Of a stretch of 46,259 nucleotides of DNA, positions 18,794 through 24,975 are shown in pieces. How positions within the stretch are numbered: the first letter of the stretch is position 1; the number at the start of each line of letters is the position of its first letter. Origin of the DNA: CAZZKF01 sp964654995 (GTDB lineage Bacteria > Pseudomonadota > Alphaproteobacteria > CAZZKF01); contig CAZZKF010000013.1 in the NCBI GenBank assembly GCA_964654995.1, positions 1 through 46,259 of the forward strand, in the 5' to 3' direction. A program made the translations under genes and the position numbers. The notes beneath the pieces are model-generated. The model was given only the letters and a program-made list of their open reading frames with translations, was not told the DNA's origin and did no database searches.

Positions 18794-19525
18794 ATGGCTT
18801 CCATGTATGACATCGACCTCGACCGCATCGACGATGCGGTCGCCGATATCCGTGCCGGCAAATTCGTTATCGTTCTCGATCACCCCCACCGCGAGGGCGA
18901 GGGCGATTTGATGGCGGCAGCAGCGCGGGTGACTCCCGAGATGATCAATTTTCTTCTCAACCACGCTCGCGGCGCCTTCGTTGCCGTGCTGACGGAGGCC
19001 GACTGGGCCGAGCGCATGCAGCTTCCCCTGCAGGTCTCCCCGGACCGCAACACCGAAAGCCAGGGCACCCGCTTTCACCTCACCTGCGACGCGGCGGCCG
19101 GGACCTCCGGGTGCTCGACGGCGGATCGGGCGTTGGCCGTCAATATTCTTGGTGGTGTCGTGCCGGCGGCGCGAGCCGGTAACGTCGCAGCCTCCGACCC
19201 GCGCCCGGCGCACCCCCGGGATCTGGTGCGGCCCGGCCATGTGGTTCCGATCTCGGCGCACCCCGAGGGGCTGAAGGCACGCCAGGGCCATACCGAGGCC
19301 GGTGTCGAGCTGGCGCGCCTCGCCGGGTTCCAGCCGGCGTCCATGGTCGATATGGAAATCCTCGCCGCGGATGGCTCCATGGCGCGTCCCCGCTACATCC
19401 TCGAGCTGGCACACCGCTTCGATATCAAGGTCATTTCCATCCCGCAGCTTGTCGAGCACATCGCCGTCTCGGTCGGGCAATCCGAGGTGGCCTTACCCGA
19501 ACCAGTCGTTCCGCATGCTGGCTGA
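18794..19525 (+). CDS. ribB: 3,4-dihydroxy-2-butanone-4-phosphate synthase (RibB), divergent
   Basis: A 243-aa RibB-type protein without a fused GTP cyclohydrolase II domain. The family reaction converts ribulose 5-phosphate to 3,4-dihydroxy-2-butanone 4-phosphate plus formate for riboflavin synthesis. The conserved residues D29, R33, E34, E36 and D38 (HREGEGD), the 'TSGCSTADR' loop, 'RPGHVVPI', H166 in 'GHTEA' and E188 are present. The acidic loop that reads DDEDRE in E. coli RibB is D-H-P-H-R-E here, and there is an insertion near residues 130-140. The GAGGG ribosome site sits 8 nt before the ATG. No other rib genes or FMN riboswitch are nearby, so a second, specialised copy is possible. 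Confidence 0.82.
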   Translation: MASMYDIDLDRIDDAVADIRAGKFVIVLDHPHREGEGDLMAAAARVTPEMINFLLNHARGAFVAVLTEADWAERMQLPLQVSPDRNTESQGTRFHLTCDAAAGTSGCSTADRALAVNILGGVVPAARAGNVAASDPRPAHPRDLVRPGHVVPISAHPEGLKARQGHTEAGVELARLAGFQPASMVDMEILAADGSMARPRYILELAHRFDIKVISIPQLVEHIAVSVGQSEVALPEPVVPHAG

Positions 19526-19560
19526 TTTGCAGGTGCTCGCCCCATCGCAATCATTTCGAC

Positions 19561-19592
19561 TTGACTCCGTACCATGGTACGGAGGGTACATA
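19561..19592 (+). promoter_or_regulatory. mer-type promoter/operator of the merR gene
   Basis: TTGACT (19561-19566) and TACATA (19587-19592) are separated by 20 bp, the over-long spacing characteristic of MerR-controlled promoters. Inside lies a perfect 20-bp palindrome, 19565-19584 (CTCCGTACC..., arms CCGTA/TACGG). The -35/dyad sequence TTGACTCCGTAC is as in classical mer operators. A further half-site-like GTACGGAGT follows at 19594-19602. It reads towards merR, implying autoregulation. Confidence 0.85.
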
Positions 19593-19629
19593 AGTACGGA
19601 GTTATGTTGCTCGATGCTTGGGAACGCGC

Positions 19630-20088
19630 ATGAAACCTGCAAGCACGATGACTATCGGCAAGGTCGCCCGGGCCGCCGGCGTCGGTGTCGAGACCATACG
19701 CTTTTATGAACGCAAGGGCCTGATCGCCCGGCCGCCACGCCCGCGCCAGTCGGGATTCCGTGATTATCCGCCGGAAACGGTGGCGCGCATCCGGTTTATC
19801 CGCCGCGCCCAGAGAATCGGTTTTTCCCTGCGCGAGATCGAGGAGCTGCTGTCGCTGCGAGCCGATCCGGACAGCGATTGCCAGCATGTGCGGGCGCGTG
19901 CGGCGGTCAAGCTCGACGAGGTCGAACGCAAGATGGCCGAACTGGCCCGCCTGCGAACCGCCCTCGAGGATCTGATCGCCGCCTGCCCGGGGCGCGGGCC
20001 GGTGCATCAATGCACGATTCTGGAAACCCTGGCGACGCTCGACAGTGATCCGGATCCAGATGGACCGGCGGTCGGCGGAGCCCGGTAA
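19630..20088 (+). CDS. merR: MerR-family Hg(II)-type transcriptional regulator
   Basis: A 152-aa MerR protein. The N-terminal winged helix reads 'MTIGKVARAAGVGVETIRFYERKGLI', followed by the dimerisation helix. Cysteines C84, C119 and C128 reproduce the 35- and 9-residue spacing of the Hg(II) ligands of Tn501 MerR (C82, C117, C126). 'GFSLREIEELLSL' is also mer-like. By family it distorts promoters with 19-20 bp spacers and activates on metal binding. A fitting promoter lies 40-70 bp upstream. GGGAA precedes the ATG at 19630; ATG 19648 and TTG 19618 are alternatives. No merT or merA is in the window. Confidence 0.88.
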   Translation: MKPASTMTIGKVARAAGVGVETIRFYERKGLIARPPRPRQSGFRDYPPETVARIRFIRRAQRIGFSLREIEELLSLRADPDSDCQHVRARAAVKLDEVERKMAELARLRTALEDLIAACPGRGPVHQCTILETLATLDSDPDPDGPAVGGAR

Positions 20089-20106
20089 TTGGCGTTTTCA
20101 GGATCG

Positions 20107-20943
20107 ATGTTCATGATGTTCCGGTCTCTTGCGTCCGGCTTTGTCCTCATGGTCGTGGCAGTATCATCGGCCCGGGCCCATGGGCCGCTGTTCAGTCCGG
20201 CGCCGGAAACCATCTGGAAAGGCGGGACCGAACTGACGCTGGGGATGCGAAATGCCAGGGCGTCGGGCGTCGGCGGGACGCGCAAGACATACGCGCCGTT
20301 TGTCGAGGCCGAATACGGAATCACCGCGAATTTTGAGGTTGGTCTCGAAGTTCCCTATGTCCACAAGGACGCGAGCGGCCGTGGCAATGGTGGCGTCGGC
20401 AACGTCGCCGTCGATGTCAAATACCAGTTCTGGAAACGCGATCTGCCGGGTGCCCAGTACAAGGCATCGGCTTTTGTCAAGGTCGCTCTGCCCACCGGCG
20501 ACGACGACGGACGGCCACCCGTCTCGACCGGATCAACCGACGTGATCGCCGGTTTGACCACCGGCTATGAGGCCCGCCGCTGGTACTGGTTTGCCAGCAG
20601 CGTCTATCGCGCCAATGTCGGCGGCGCCGGCGGGCTTGAGGTCGGGGACCAGCAGTTTCTCAACCTCGTTGGCGGCATCCGTCCGGTTCTCGGTCCCTAT
20701 GACCGGCCCGACACGGTGCTGATGGTCGAACTCAACTGGGAACGATCGGGACGCGACCGGATCAACCGTGTCGGGTTGGCTGACAGTGGCGGCTGGGGCC
20801 TGTTCATATCACCGGTGTTCTGGTGGACCTATCGGCAATGGGCGGTGCGCGGCGGCATTCAGATTCCCCTGGCTTCTGATCTCAGGGGCCGCCAGCCATC
20901 ACCGGACTATCGGGCCCGGCTTGAACTCGTGTACCACTTCTGA
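20107..20943 (+). CDS. Outer-membrane beta-barrel protein (MetA-pathway/transporter-like)
   Basis: A 278-aa protein with a signal peptide (hydrophobic residues about 5-22, ARA before HGPLFSP) followed by alternating beta-strand sequence ending in an aromatic C-terminus (ELVYHF), a typical outer-membrane assembly signal. Phrases such as 'FEVGLEVPYVHK', 'VKVALPTGDDDG' and 'DVKYQFWKRD' match the PF13557 (Phenol_MetA_deg) type of barrel often annotated simply as 'transporter'. It follows merR by 18 nt, so it is probably in the same transcript and MerR-regulated. AGGA sits 4 nt before the ATG at 20107; a TTG at 20089 is an alternative. The substrate is unknown; metal export is inferred from context. 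Confidence 0.75.
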   Translation: MFMMFRSLASGFVLMVVAVSSARAHGPLFSPAPETIWKGGTELTLGMRNARASGVGGTRKTYAPFVEAEYGITANFEVGLEVPYVHKDASGRGNGGVGNVAVDVKYQFWKRDLPGAQYKASAFVKVALPTGDDDGRPPVSTGSTDVIAGLTTGYEARRWYWFASSVYRANVGGAGGLEVGDQQFLNLVGGIRPVLGPYDRPDTVLMVELNWERSGRDRINRVGLADSGGWGLFISPVFWWTYRQWAVRGGIQIPLASDLRGRQPSPDYRARLELVYHF

Positions 20944-20983
20944 GGCCGGATCGATGTCATCCTTGGCCTCACCGGCTGGTGGT

Positions 20984-21015
20984 TGGACTCCGTACCAGGG
21001 ATACGGCGGCTAAAT
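20984..21015 (+). promoter_or_regulatory. Second mer-type operator, before the MerP-like gene
   Basis: CTCCGTACC (20988-20996) is identical to the left arm of the merR operator, and the right arm TACGG (21002-21006) is one base further away (7 instead of 6 nt between CCGTA and TACGG). The aligned -35 is TGGACT (20984-20989) and the -10 is CTAAAT/TAAATC around 21010-21016, again with a 20-21 bp spacer. It lies about 50 bp upstream of the MerP-like start, making it a probable second MerR target. Confidence 0.7.
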
Positions 21016-21064
21016 CGTAGACTTCTTTTTGGATGCATGATCCGAAATCTGGAGGCGGACAGTG

Positions 21065-21385
21065 ATGATAACAAAACGCATTTGGACCACTTTTCTTGTC
21101 ATGGTGTTGCTGTGGCCAGCGGTGGCGATGGCCGGGGCGCTGCAGTACAAACTGCGGGTCGACGGTCTGGCCTGTCCGTTCTGCGCCTATGGCATCGAGA
21201 AAAAGCTGAAGCACACACAAGGTGTCAAGGGCGTCGCCGTCGATATCAATGCCGGCATCGTCATGGTGACCATGGCCGACGGGGCGACAATGACAAAAGA
21301 CCAGGCGCATCGCATCGTCAAGGACGCCGGCTTCACCTTGCGCGGCTTCGAGCAGGCGAACTCCGTCATCACGTCCGATCAGTAG
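21065..21385 (+). CDS. MerP-like periplasmic heavy-metal-associated protein
   Basis: A 106-aa protein with a signal peptide (residues 1-23, AMA cleavage site) followed by one HMA fold. The metal motif is C37-P-F-C40 in 'GLACPFCAYGIEKKL', an unusual CPFC in place of the GMTCxxC of MerP/CopZ. The rest ('VKGVAVDINAGIVMVTM', 'IVKDAGFTLRGF') fits the beta-alpha-beta-beta-alpha-beta fold. By family it binds a soft metal ion in the periplasm and hands it to a partner. It sits behind a mer-type operator and between two outer-membrane barrels. GGAGG at 21051-21055 also permits a GTG start at 21062. Confidence 0.85.
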   Translation: MITKRIWTTFLVMVLLWPAVAMAGALQYKLRVDGLACPFCAYGIEKKLKHTQGVKGVAVDINAGIVMVTMADGATMTKDQAHRIVKDAGFTLRGFEQANSVITSDQ

Positions 21386-21393
21386 CGCCTTTC

Positions 21394-22332
21394 ATGCATA
21401 ACGGCCGCAAATCCGGGTCCGGGTCCCCGATATGGCCCGGCATGGCCATTGCCTTGGGGCTGGCCGGCCTGGCCGCCGGTGCGCCGCCGGCGGTCGCCGC
21501 GCCGCAGACGTTCAACACGGCGCTGCCGATTGCCAAGGGTGAACTGCTTTGGCGGCAACAGTTCCTTTATCGCAGGATCGGCGGCGATCCCGGCCCCGCC
21601 AATCGCCAAGTGAACGTGCTGGGTGCGATTTCGGTGCTCGGCTACGGACCAAGCGCGGACCTGGCGCTGTTTGCCGTACTTCCCCTTCTCAATAAAGAGC
21701 TCAACGTCACGCCGCCGGGCATGGCGCGTCTGTCGCGCAAGACTTCCGGCCCGGGCGACGCTCGCCTGTTCGCCCGCTACACGCTGTTCAAGAACAATTT
21801 TTCCGGCGGCAGTTTCCGCATCGCTCCGTTTGCCGGTCTCGAGCTGCCGACCGGCGACGATAATGATCGTGACCGCTTCGGGCTGCTGCCGGCGCCCATA
21901 CAACTGGGCTCGGGGTCGTGGGACCCGTTTGCGGGTGTCATCGCGACCTATCAGGTTCTGGCCTTCGAGGTCGATGCGTCGGTCAGCTACAAGATCAACA
22001 CGGCGGCCAACGGTTTCGCGTTCGGGGATGAGACGCGCCTCGATGCCTCGCTGCAATACCGCTTGTGGCCGCGCCGCCTGACCGGTGGCCTGCCGGGCTT
22101 TCTCTATGGCGCCCTGGAGTCCAATCTGATTCACCAGGGTCGCAATCGGGTAGCCGGCATTCCCGACCCTGATTCCGGTGGCACGACGCTGTCCCTCGCC
22201 CCCGGCCTTCAGTATGTCACCCTGCGCTGGGTGTTCGAGGCGATCGTTCAAATCCCCGTGGTCCGCAACCCGAACGGGGCGGCCCTGCACGATAATCTCG
22301 CCGTGCGCGCCGGGTTCCGGGTGAAGTTTTGA
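21394..22332 (+). CDS. Outer-membrane beta-barrel protein, second copy (MetA-pathway/transporter-like)
   Basis: A 312-aa protein with an N-terminal export signal (hydrophobic about 16-35, AVAA before PQTFNTALP) and a beta-barrel body. 'GELLWRQQFLYRRIG', 'ISVLGYGPSADLALFAVLPLL', 'FAGLELPTGDDNDRD' and a terminal phenylalanine (GFRVKF) all fit a PF13557-type outer-membrane protein. It shares the 'LPTGDD' signature with the barrel upstream of the MerP-like gene but is otherwise divergent. It begins 8 nt after that gene, so the two are co-transcribed. A role in metal efflux or uptake across the outer membrane is inferred from the neighbours only. Confidence 0.75.
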   Translation: MHNGRKSGSGSPIWPGMAIALGLAGLAAGAPPAVAAPQTFNTALPIAKGELLWRQQFLYRRIGGDPGPANRQVNVLGAISVLGYGPSADLALFAVLPLLNKELNVTPPGMARLSRKTSGPGDARLFARYTLFKNNFSGGSFRIAPFAGLELPTGDDNDRDRFGLLPAPIQLGSGSWDPFAGVIATYQVLAFEVDASVSYKINTAANGFAFGDETRLDASLQYRLWPRRLTGGLPGFLYGALESNLIHQGRNRVAGIPDPDSGGTTLSLAPGLQYVTLRWVFEAIVQIPVVRNPNGAALHDNLAVRAGFRVKF

Positions 22333-22370
22333 ATTTCGGACCGGCATGCACAAGGAAAGATGATCGAGGA

Positions 22371-23345
22371 ATGCGAAAACTCAAGAAATGGGCCCTGCGC
22401 GTTGCCGTCGTCCTGCTGGCACTGGTAATTCTCGGCTGGCTGGCTTTTGTGCCATCCGCCAAAGAGCCCGGCTACGTCTTCGTGACCGCCTGGGGCGAGA
22501 AGGGAAGCGGGCCCGGTCAATTCAATGATCCCACCGGGATTGCGATTGCCGGCGACGAGGTTTTTGTTTCGGATGCCCGCAACGGCCGCATCCAGGTGTT
22601 CGATTTCGATGGCCGCTTCCTGCGTGCCTTCGGGGCTCCCGGCGAAGCCATGGGCGAGCTCGGCCGGCCGATGAATCTGACGGTTCGTGATGGTGAACTT
22701 TATGTTGCCGAATATTTCAACGACCGCATCCAGGTCTTCGCTCTCGACGGCACGCCAAAGCGCATGATCGGCAGCCCTGGCGATGGTCCCGGCCAGTTCA
22801 ATGCGCCGGGCGGGGTGGCGGTGGCAGCCAGTGGCGACCTGTTCGTCGCCGATTTCTATAATCACCGTGTGCAGAAGCTGCGGGCCGATGGCAGTTTCGT
22901 GCGCCAATGGGGAAAGACCGGCCAGATTGGCATCTCTGCCGGGCGGTTCAATTACCCCACCGACGTGGCGCTGGCCGAGGATGGCACCTTGTATGTCGCC
23001 GACGGCTATAACGACCGCATCCAGGCGTTTTCGCCCGATGGCGGTTTTTCGCACAAATGGGGCGGACCGCTGGCGATGGATATCTTCGGTCCGTTTAACG
23101 GCTGGTTCGCGGTCACCACCAACGTCGTTGTCGGACCCCAAGGCAACGTCTTCGTTGCCGACTTCTACAACGATCGCGTCCAGAAATTTGCCCCGGACGG
23201 AACCTTTCTCACCGCCTTCGGGGAAACGGGGTCCGGCCCCGGGCAGTTCCGCCACGCCATCGCCGTGGCGGTGGCCGAGGACGGTACCGTTTTCGTCGCC
23301 GATTTTCTCAACAATCGGATCGAGAAGTGGCGACCGCAGCAGTAG
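22371..23345 (+). CDS. NHL-repeat beta-propeller protein, membrane-anchored or exported
   Basis: A 324-aa protein with a basic start and one hydrophobic helix (residues about 8-26), which is either an uncleaved anchor or a signal. Roughly six NHL repeats follow, of the form 'GxGPGQFNxPxGIAVxxxGxVFVxDxxNDRIQxF', giving a beta-propeller in the periplasm. Such propellers act as binding scaffolds or, rarely, enzymes; no catalytic signature is apparent. It starts 38 nt after the second barrel gene with GAGGA just before the ATG, so it probably ends the MerR-linked operon. Confidence 0.85.
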   Translation: MRKLKKWALRVAVVLLALVILGWLAFVPSAKEPGYVFVTAWGEKGSGPGQFNDPTGIAIAGDEVFVSDARNGRIQVFDFDGRFLRAFGAPGEAMGELGRPMNLTVRDGELYVAEYFNDRIQVFALDGTPKRMIGSPGDGPGQFNAPGGVAVAASGDLFVADFYNHRVQKLRADGSFVRQWGKTGQIGISAGRFNYPTDVALAEDGTLYVADGYNDRIQAFSPDGGFSHKWGGPLAMDIFGPFNGWFAVTTNVVVGPQGNVFVADFYNDRVQKFAPDGTFLTAFGETGSGPGQFRHAIAVAVAEDGTVFVADFLNNRIEKWRPQQ

Positions 23346-23427
23346 GTGTGGGCAGCGGTCCGTCGGCATTCGGTCGGGCGATAACCTGAGCTCGGGGCGC
23401 GCGGGCATCGGCGCAAGAAGCCTGGAC

Positions 23428-23487
23428 TTGAAACTGCCGGGGCTGGGCCTTATGTTTGAAGACAGCCCCACCCCGGGTGGGGTGGGT
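23428..23487 (+). promoter_or_regulatory. CsoR-type promoter/operator before the Rieske gene
   Basis: A strong-looking promoter, TTGAAA (23428-23433), 17-bp spacer, TATGTT (23451-23456), is followed by an inverted repeat CCCACCCC (23467-23474)-N4-GGGGTGGG (23479-23486). The repeat covers the expected transcription start (about 23463 onward), as for a repressor site. The G/C-tract dyad resembles operators of CsoR-family regulators. The same layout recurs before the copZ-csoR-copA unit. Confidence 0.8.
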
Positions 23488-23516
23488 AATATTATATTGT
23501 GCGGTAGGACATTGCC

Positions 23517-24143
23517 ATGACCACGCTTGATACCACCATCGGTCCCGGCGACAGCGATGGCGACAGCCAGGCCAAGACACGCCGCGACTTCCTGTACATT
23601 GCGACCGGGGCGGTCGCCACGGTCGGCACCGGCCTTGCACTCTGGCCATTCATCGACAGTTTCAACCCCTCGGCCGATGTGCTGTCGCTGGCAACGACCG
23701 AAGTCGATCTCTCTCCGATTGAGCCGGGACAACGGATCACCGTCATCTGGCGCAGCCAGCCGGTATTCATCGTCCGCCGCACCGCCGAGCAGATCGCACT
23801 GGCCCGCAAGGATGACAACAGTGCCCAACTGATCGATCCGCAGCCCGATGCCGTCCGCGTACAGAACCCGGAGTGGCTTATCGTGATCGGCATCTGCACC
23901 CATCTCGGCTGCGTCCCGCTCGGCCAGAAAGAGAATGATCCCCAAGGGCCCTGGGGCGGGTGGTTCTGCCCCTGCCACGGCTCGATCTATGATATTGCCG
24001 GCCGTGTCCGGCGTGGCCCGGCGCCGGAAAACCTGTGGTTGCCTCCATATCGATTCGTGAAGAAGAGGACGGTGGAGATTGGTGTCGCCAATGAGAAATG
24101 GGTTCCCTTCAAGGGGAAGCGTGGTGGCATCTACAAGGCATGA
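23517..24143 (+). CDS. petA: Rieske iron-sulfur subunit (ubiquinol-cytochrome c reductase type), solitary
   Basis: A 208-aa protein highly like the alphaproteobacterial bc1 Rieske subunit. It has a twin-arginine start 'TRRDFLYIATGAV' (R22-R23) with a membrane anchor, the linker 'WPFIDSFNPSADVL', and cluster motifs C127-T-H129-L-G-C132 and C151-P-C153-H154-G-S156 with Y158, all ligands and potential-tuning residues present. No cytochrome b or c1 gene is adjacent. It sits behind a CsoR-type operator and ends in an atypical basic tail (about residues 192-208, GKRGGIYKA). It is likely a second, copper-controlled copy; whether it joins the bc1 complex or another partner is unknown. Confidence 0.87.
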   Translation: MTTLDTTIGPGDSDGDSQAKTRRDFLYIATGAVATVGTGLALWPFIDSFNPSADVLSLATTEVDLSPIEPGQRITVIWRSQPVFIVRRTAEQIALARKDDNSAQLIDPQPDAVRVQNPEWLIVIGICTHLGCVPLGQKENDPQGPWGGWFCPCHGSIYDIAGRVRRGPAPENLWLPPYRFVKKRTVEIGVANEKWVPFKGKRGGIYKA

Positions 24144-24380
24144 CCGCACCAGGTGACGGGCCGCTTTTTGCCGATTTCCTGACAATCGTAAGAGCCCATG
24201 GCGCCGCGATGGACCGTTGCAAGCGGCCTGTTGCCGCCCTTTGGACGGGCCACGCAGGGGTTCAGTGGTCAGCGATATCGGCGAAACGAGGCACGGGCTT
24301 GAAATTGGAACGACTATGACTTACGTTGGAGAAAGCCCACCCCAGGTGGGGTGGGATAGGATGACCCCAAGGAGGAGCAG
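24144..24380 (+). other. Intergenic region between the Rieske gene and copZ
   Basis: This is 237 bp without a convincing gene. It ends with the second CsoR-type promoter/operator and an AAGGAGGAG ribosome site before copZ. A 73-codon open frame crossing it (24098-24319) overlaps the end of the Rieske gene and shows no recognisable content. Confidence 0.5.
24299..24355 (+). promoter_or_regulatory. CsoR-type promoter/operator before copZ-csoR-copA
   Basis: TTGAAA (24299-24304), 17-bp spacer, TACGTT (24322-24327), then the inverted repeat CCCACCCC (24336-24343)-N4-GGGGTGGG (24348-24355). The arms and 4-bp centre length are identical to the site before the Rieske gene. The repeat lies over the probable transcription start, consistent with repression by the CsoR encoded in this unit. 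Confidence 0.85.
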
Positions 24381-24581
24381 ATGATCCGTTTGAAGATTGA
24401 AGGCATGACCTGTGAGCACTGTGTCAAATCGGTACGCGAGGCCTTGTCCAAGGTGCCGGGCGTTGATGAAGTCGCCGAAATCAATCTCAAGCCCGGAGAA
24501 GCGGTGATTGCCGGCGAACCGTCGATCGACGCGCTTCTGGCTGCGGTACGCGAAGAGGGCTACGAGGCCCGGGTCGAATGA
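24381..24581 (+). CDS. copZ: Copper chaperone CopZ-like (HMA domain)
   Basis: A 66-aa cytosolic HMA-fold protein with 'GMTCEHCVKSVREAL' (metal cysteines at residues 11 and 14) and the expected beta-alpha-beta pattern through 'VREEGYEARVE'. By family it binds Cu(I) and delivers it to the P-type ATPase or to the CsoR repressor. It has a strong ribosome site (AAGGAGGAG) and lies directly behind a CsoR-type operator. It overlaps csoR by 4 nt (ATGA), so it is translationally coupled. Confidence 0.92.
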   Translation: MIRLKIEGMTCEHCVKSVREALSKVPGVDEVAEINLKPGEAVIAGEPSIDALLAAVREEGYEARVE

Positions 24582-24892
24582 CTACGCGCGCGATCAAGGC
24601 GGTGCCGTGCGCGGCCCACGCCCTCCATCTTGACCCGGCCAGGCGCGACGACGCGCGCCAGCGGCTGTTGTCGGTGCGCGGCCATGTCGAGGGCATCCTG
24701 CGGATGCTCGAGGACGAAACCGTCTACTGCGTTGACGTGCTCAAGCAGATCAAGGCGGTCAACGGTGCGCTCGACCGGGTTGGCGACCTGATTCTTCGCA
24801 GCCACCTTCAAAACCACGTTGTCACGGCACATGAGCGCGGTGATGAAGCCACCATCGTCGATGAGCTCATGGAGGTTCTCAAGTACCGCTGA
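24578..24892 (+). CDS. csoR: CsoR-family metal-sensing repressor with Cys-His-His site
   Basis: A 104-aa all-helical CsoR/RcnR (DUF156) repressor. The core 'LLSVRGHVEGILRMLEDE' and 'CVDVLKQIKAVNGALDRVGDLILRSHLQNHV' place the metal ligands at C51, H76 and H80, with the 25- and 4-residue spacing of classical C-H-C CsoR proteins. The third position is His rather than Cys, as in RcnR-type sensors and, as I recall, the Thermus CsoR. An N-terminal CAAHALH stretch could add ligands. The copZ and copA neighbours point to Cu(I), though Ni/Co sensing is not excluded by sequence. It probably represses both CCCACCCC-N4-GGGGTGGG sites nearby. Confidence 0.9.
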   Translation: MTTRAIKAVPCAAHALHLDPARRDDARQRLLSVRGHVEGILRMLEDETVYCVDVLKQIKAVNGALDRVGDLILRSHLQNHVVTAHERGDEATIVDELMEVLKYR

Positions 24893-24975
24893 TCGCGTGG
24901 ATCAGCCCCGGTCATTCATCTCCTTGCGTCCGGCGCCTCGGCGTCAGGTGCCCAGATATTGCAGAAAGGCCAGAC

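Noticed and set aside
19630..20088. Copper-type CueR instead of mercury-type MerR
   Set aside because: CueR has two closely spaced C-terminal cysteines; here three cysteines with 35- and 9-residue spacing match the Hg(II) ligands of MerR.
23517..24143. Rieske gene as the first gene of a bc1 operon
   Set aside because: No cytochrome b or c1 sequence follows; the next genes are copZ, csoR and copA after a separate promoter/operator.
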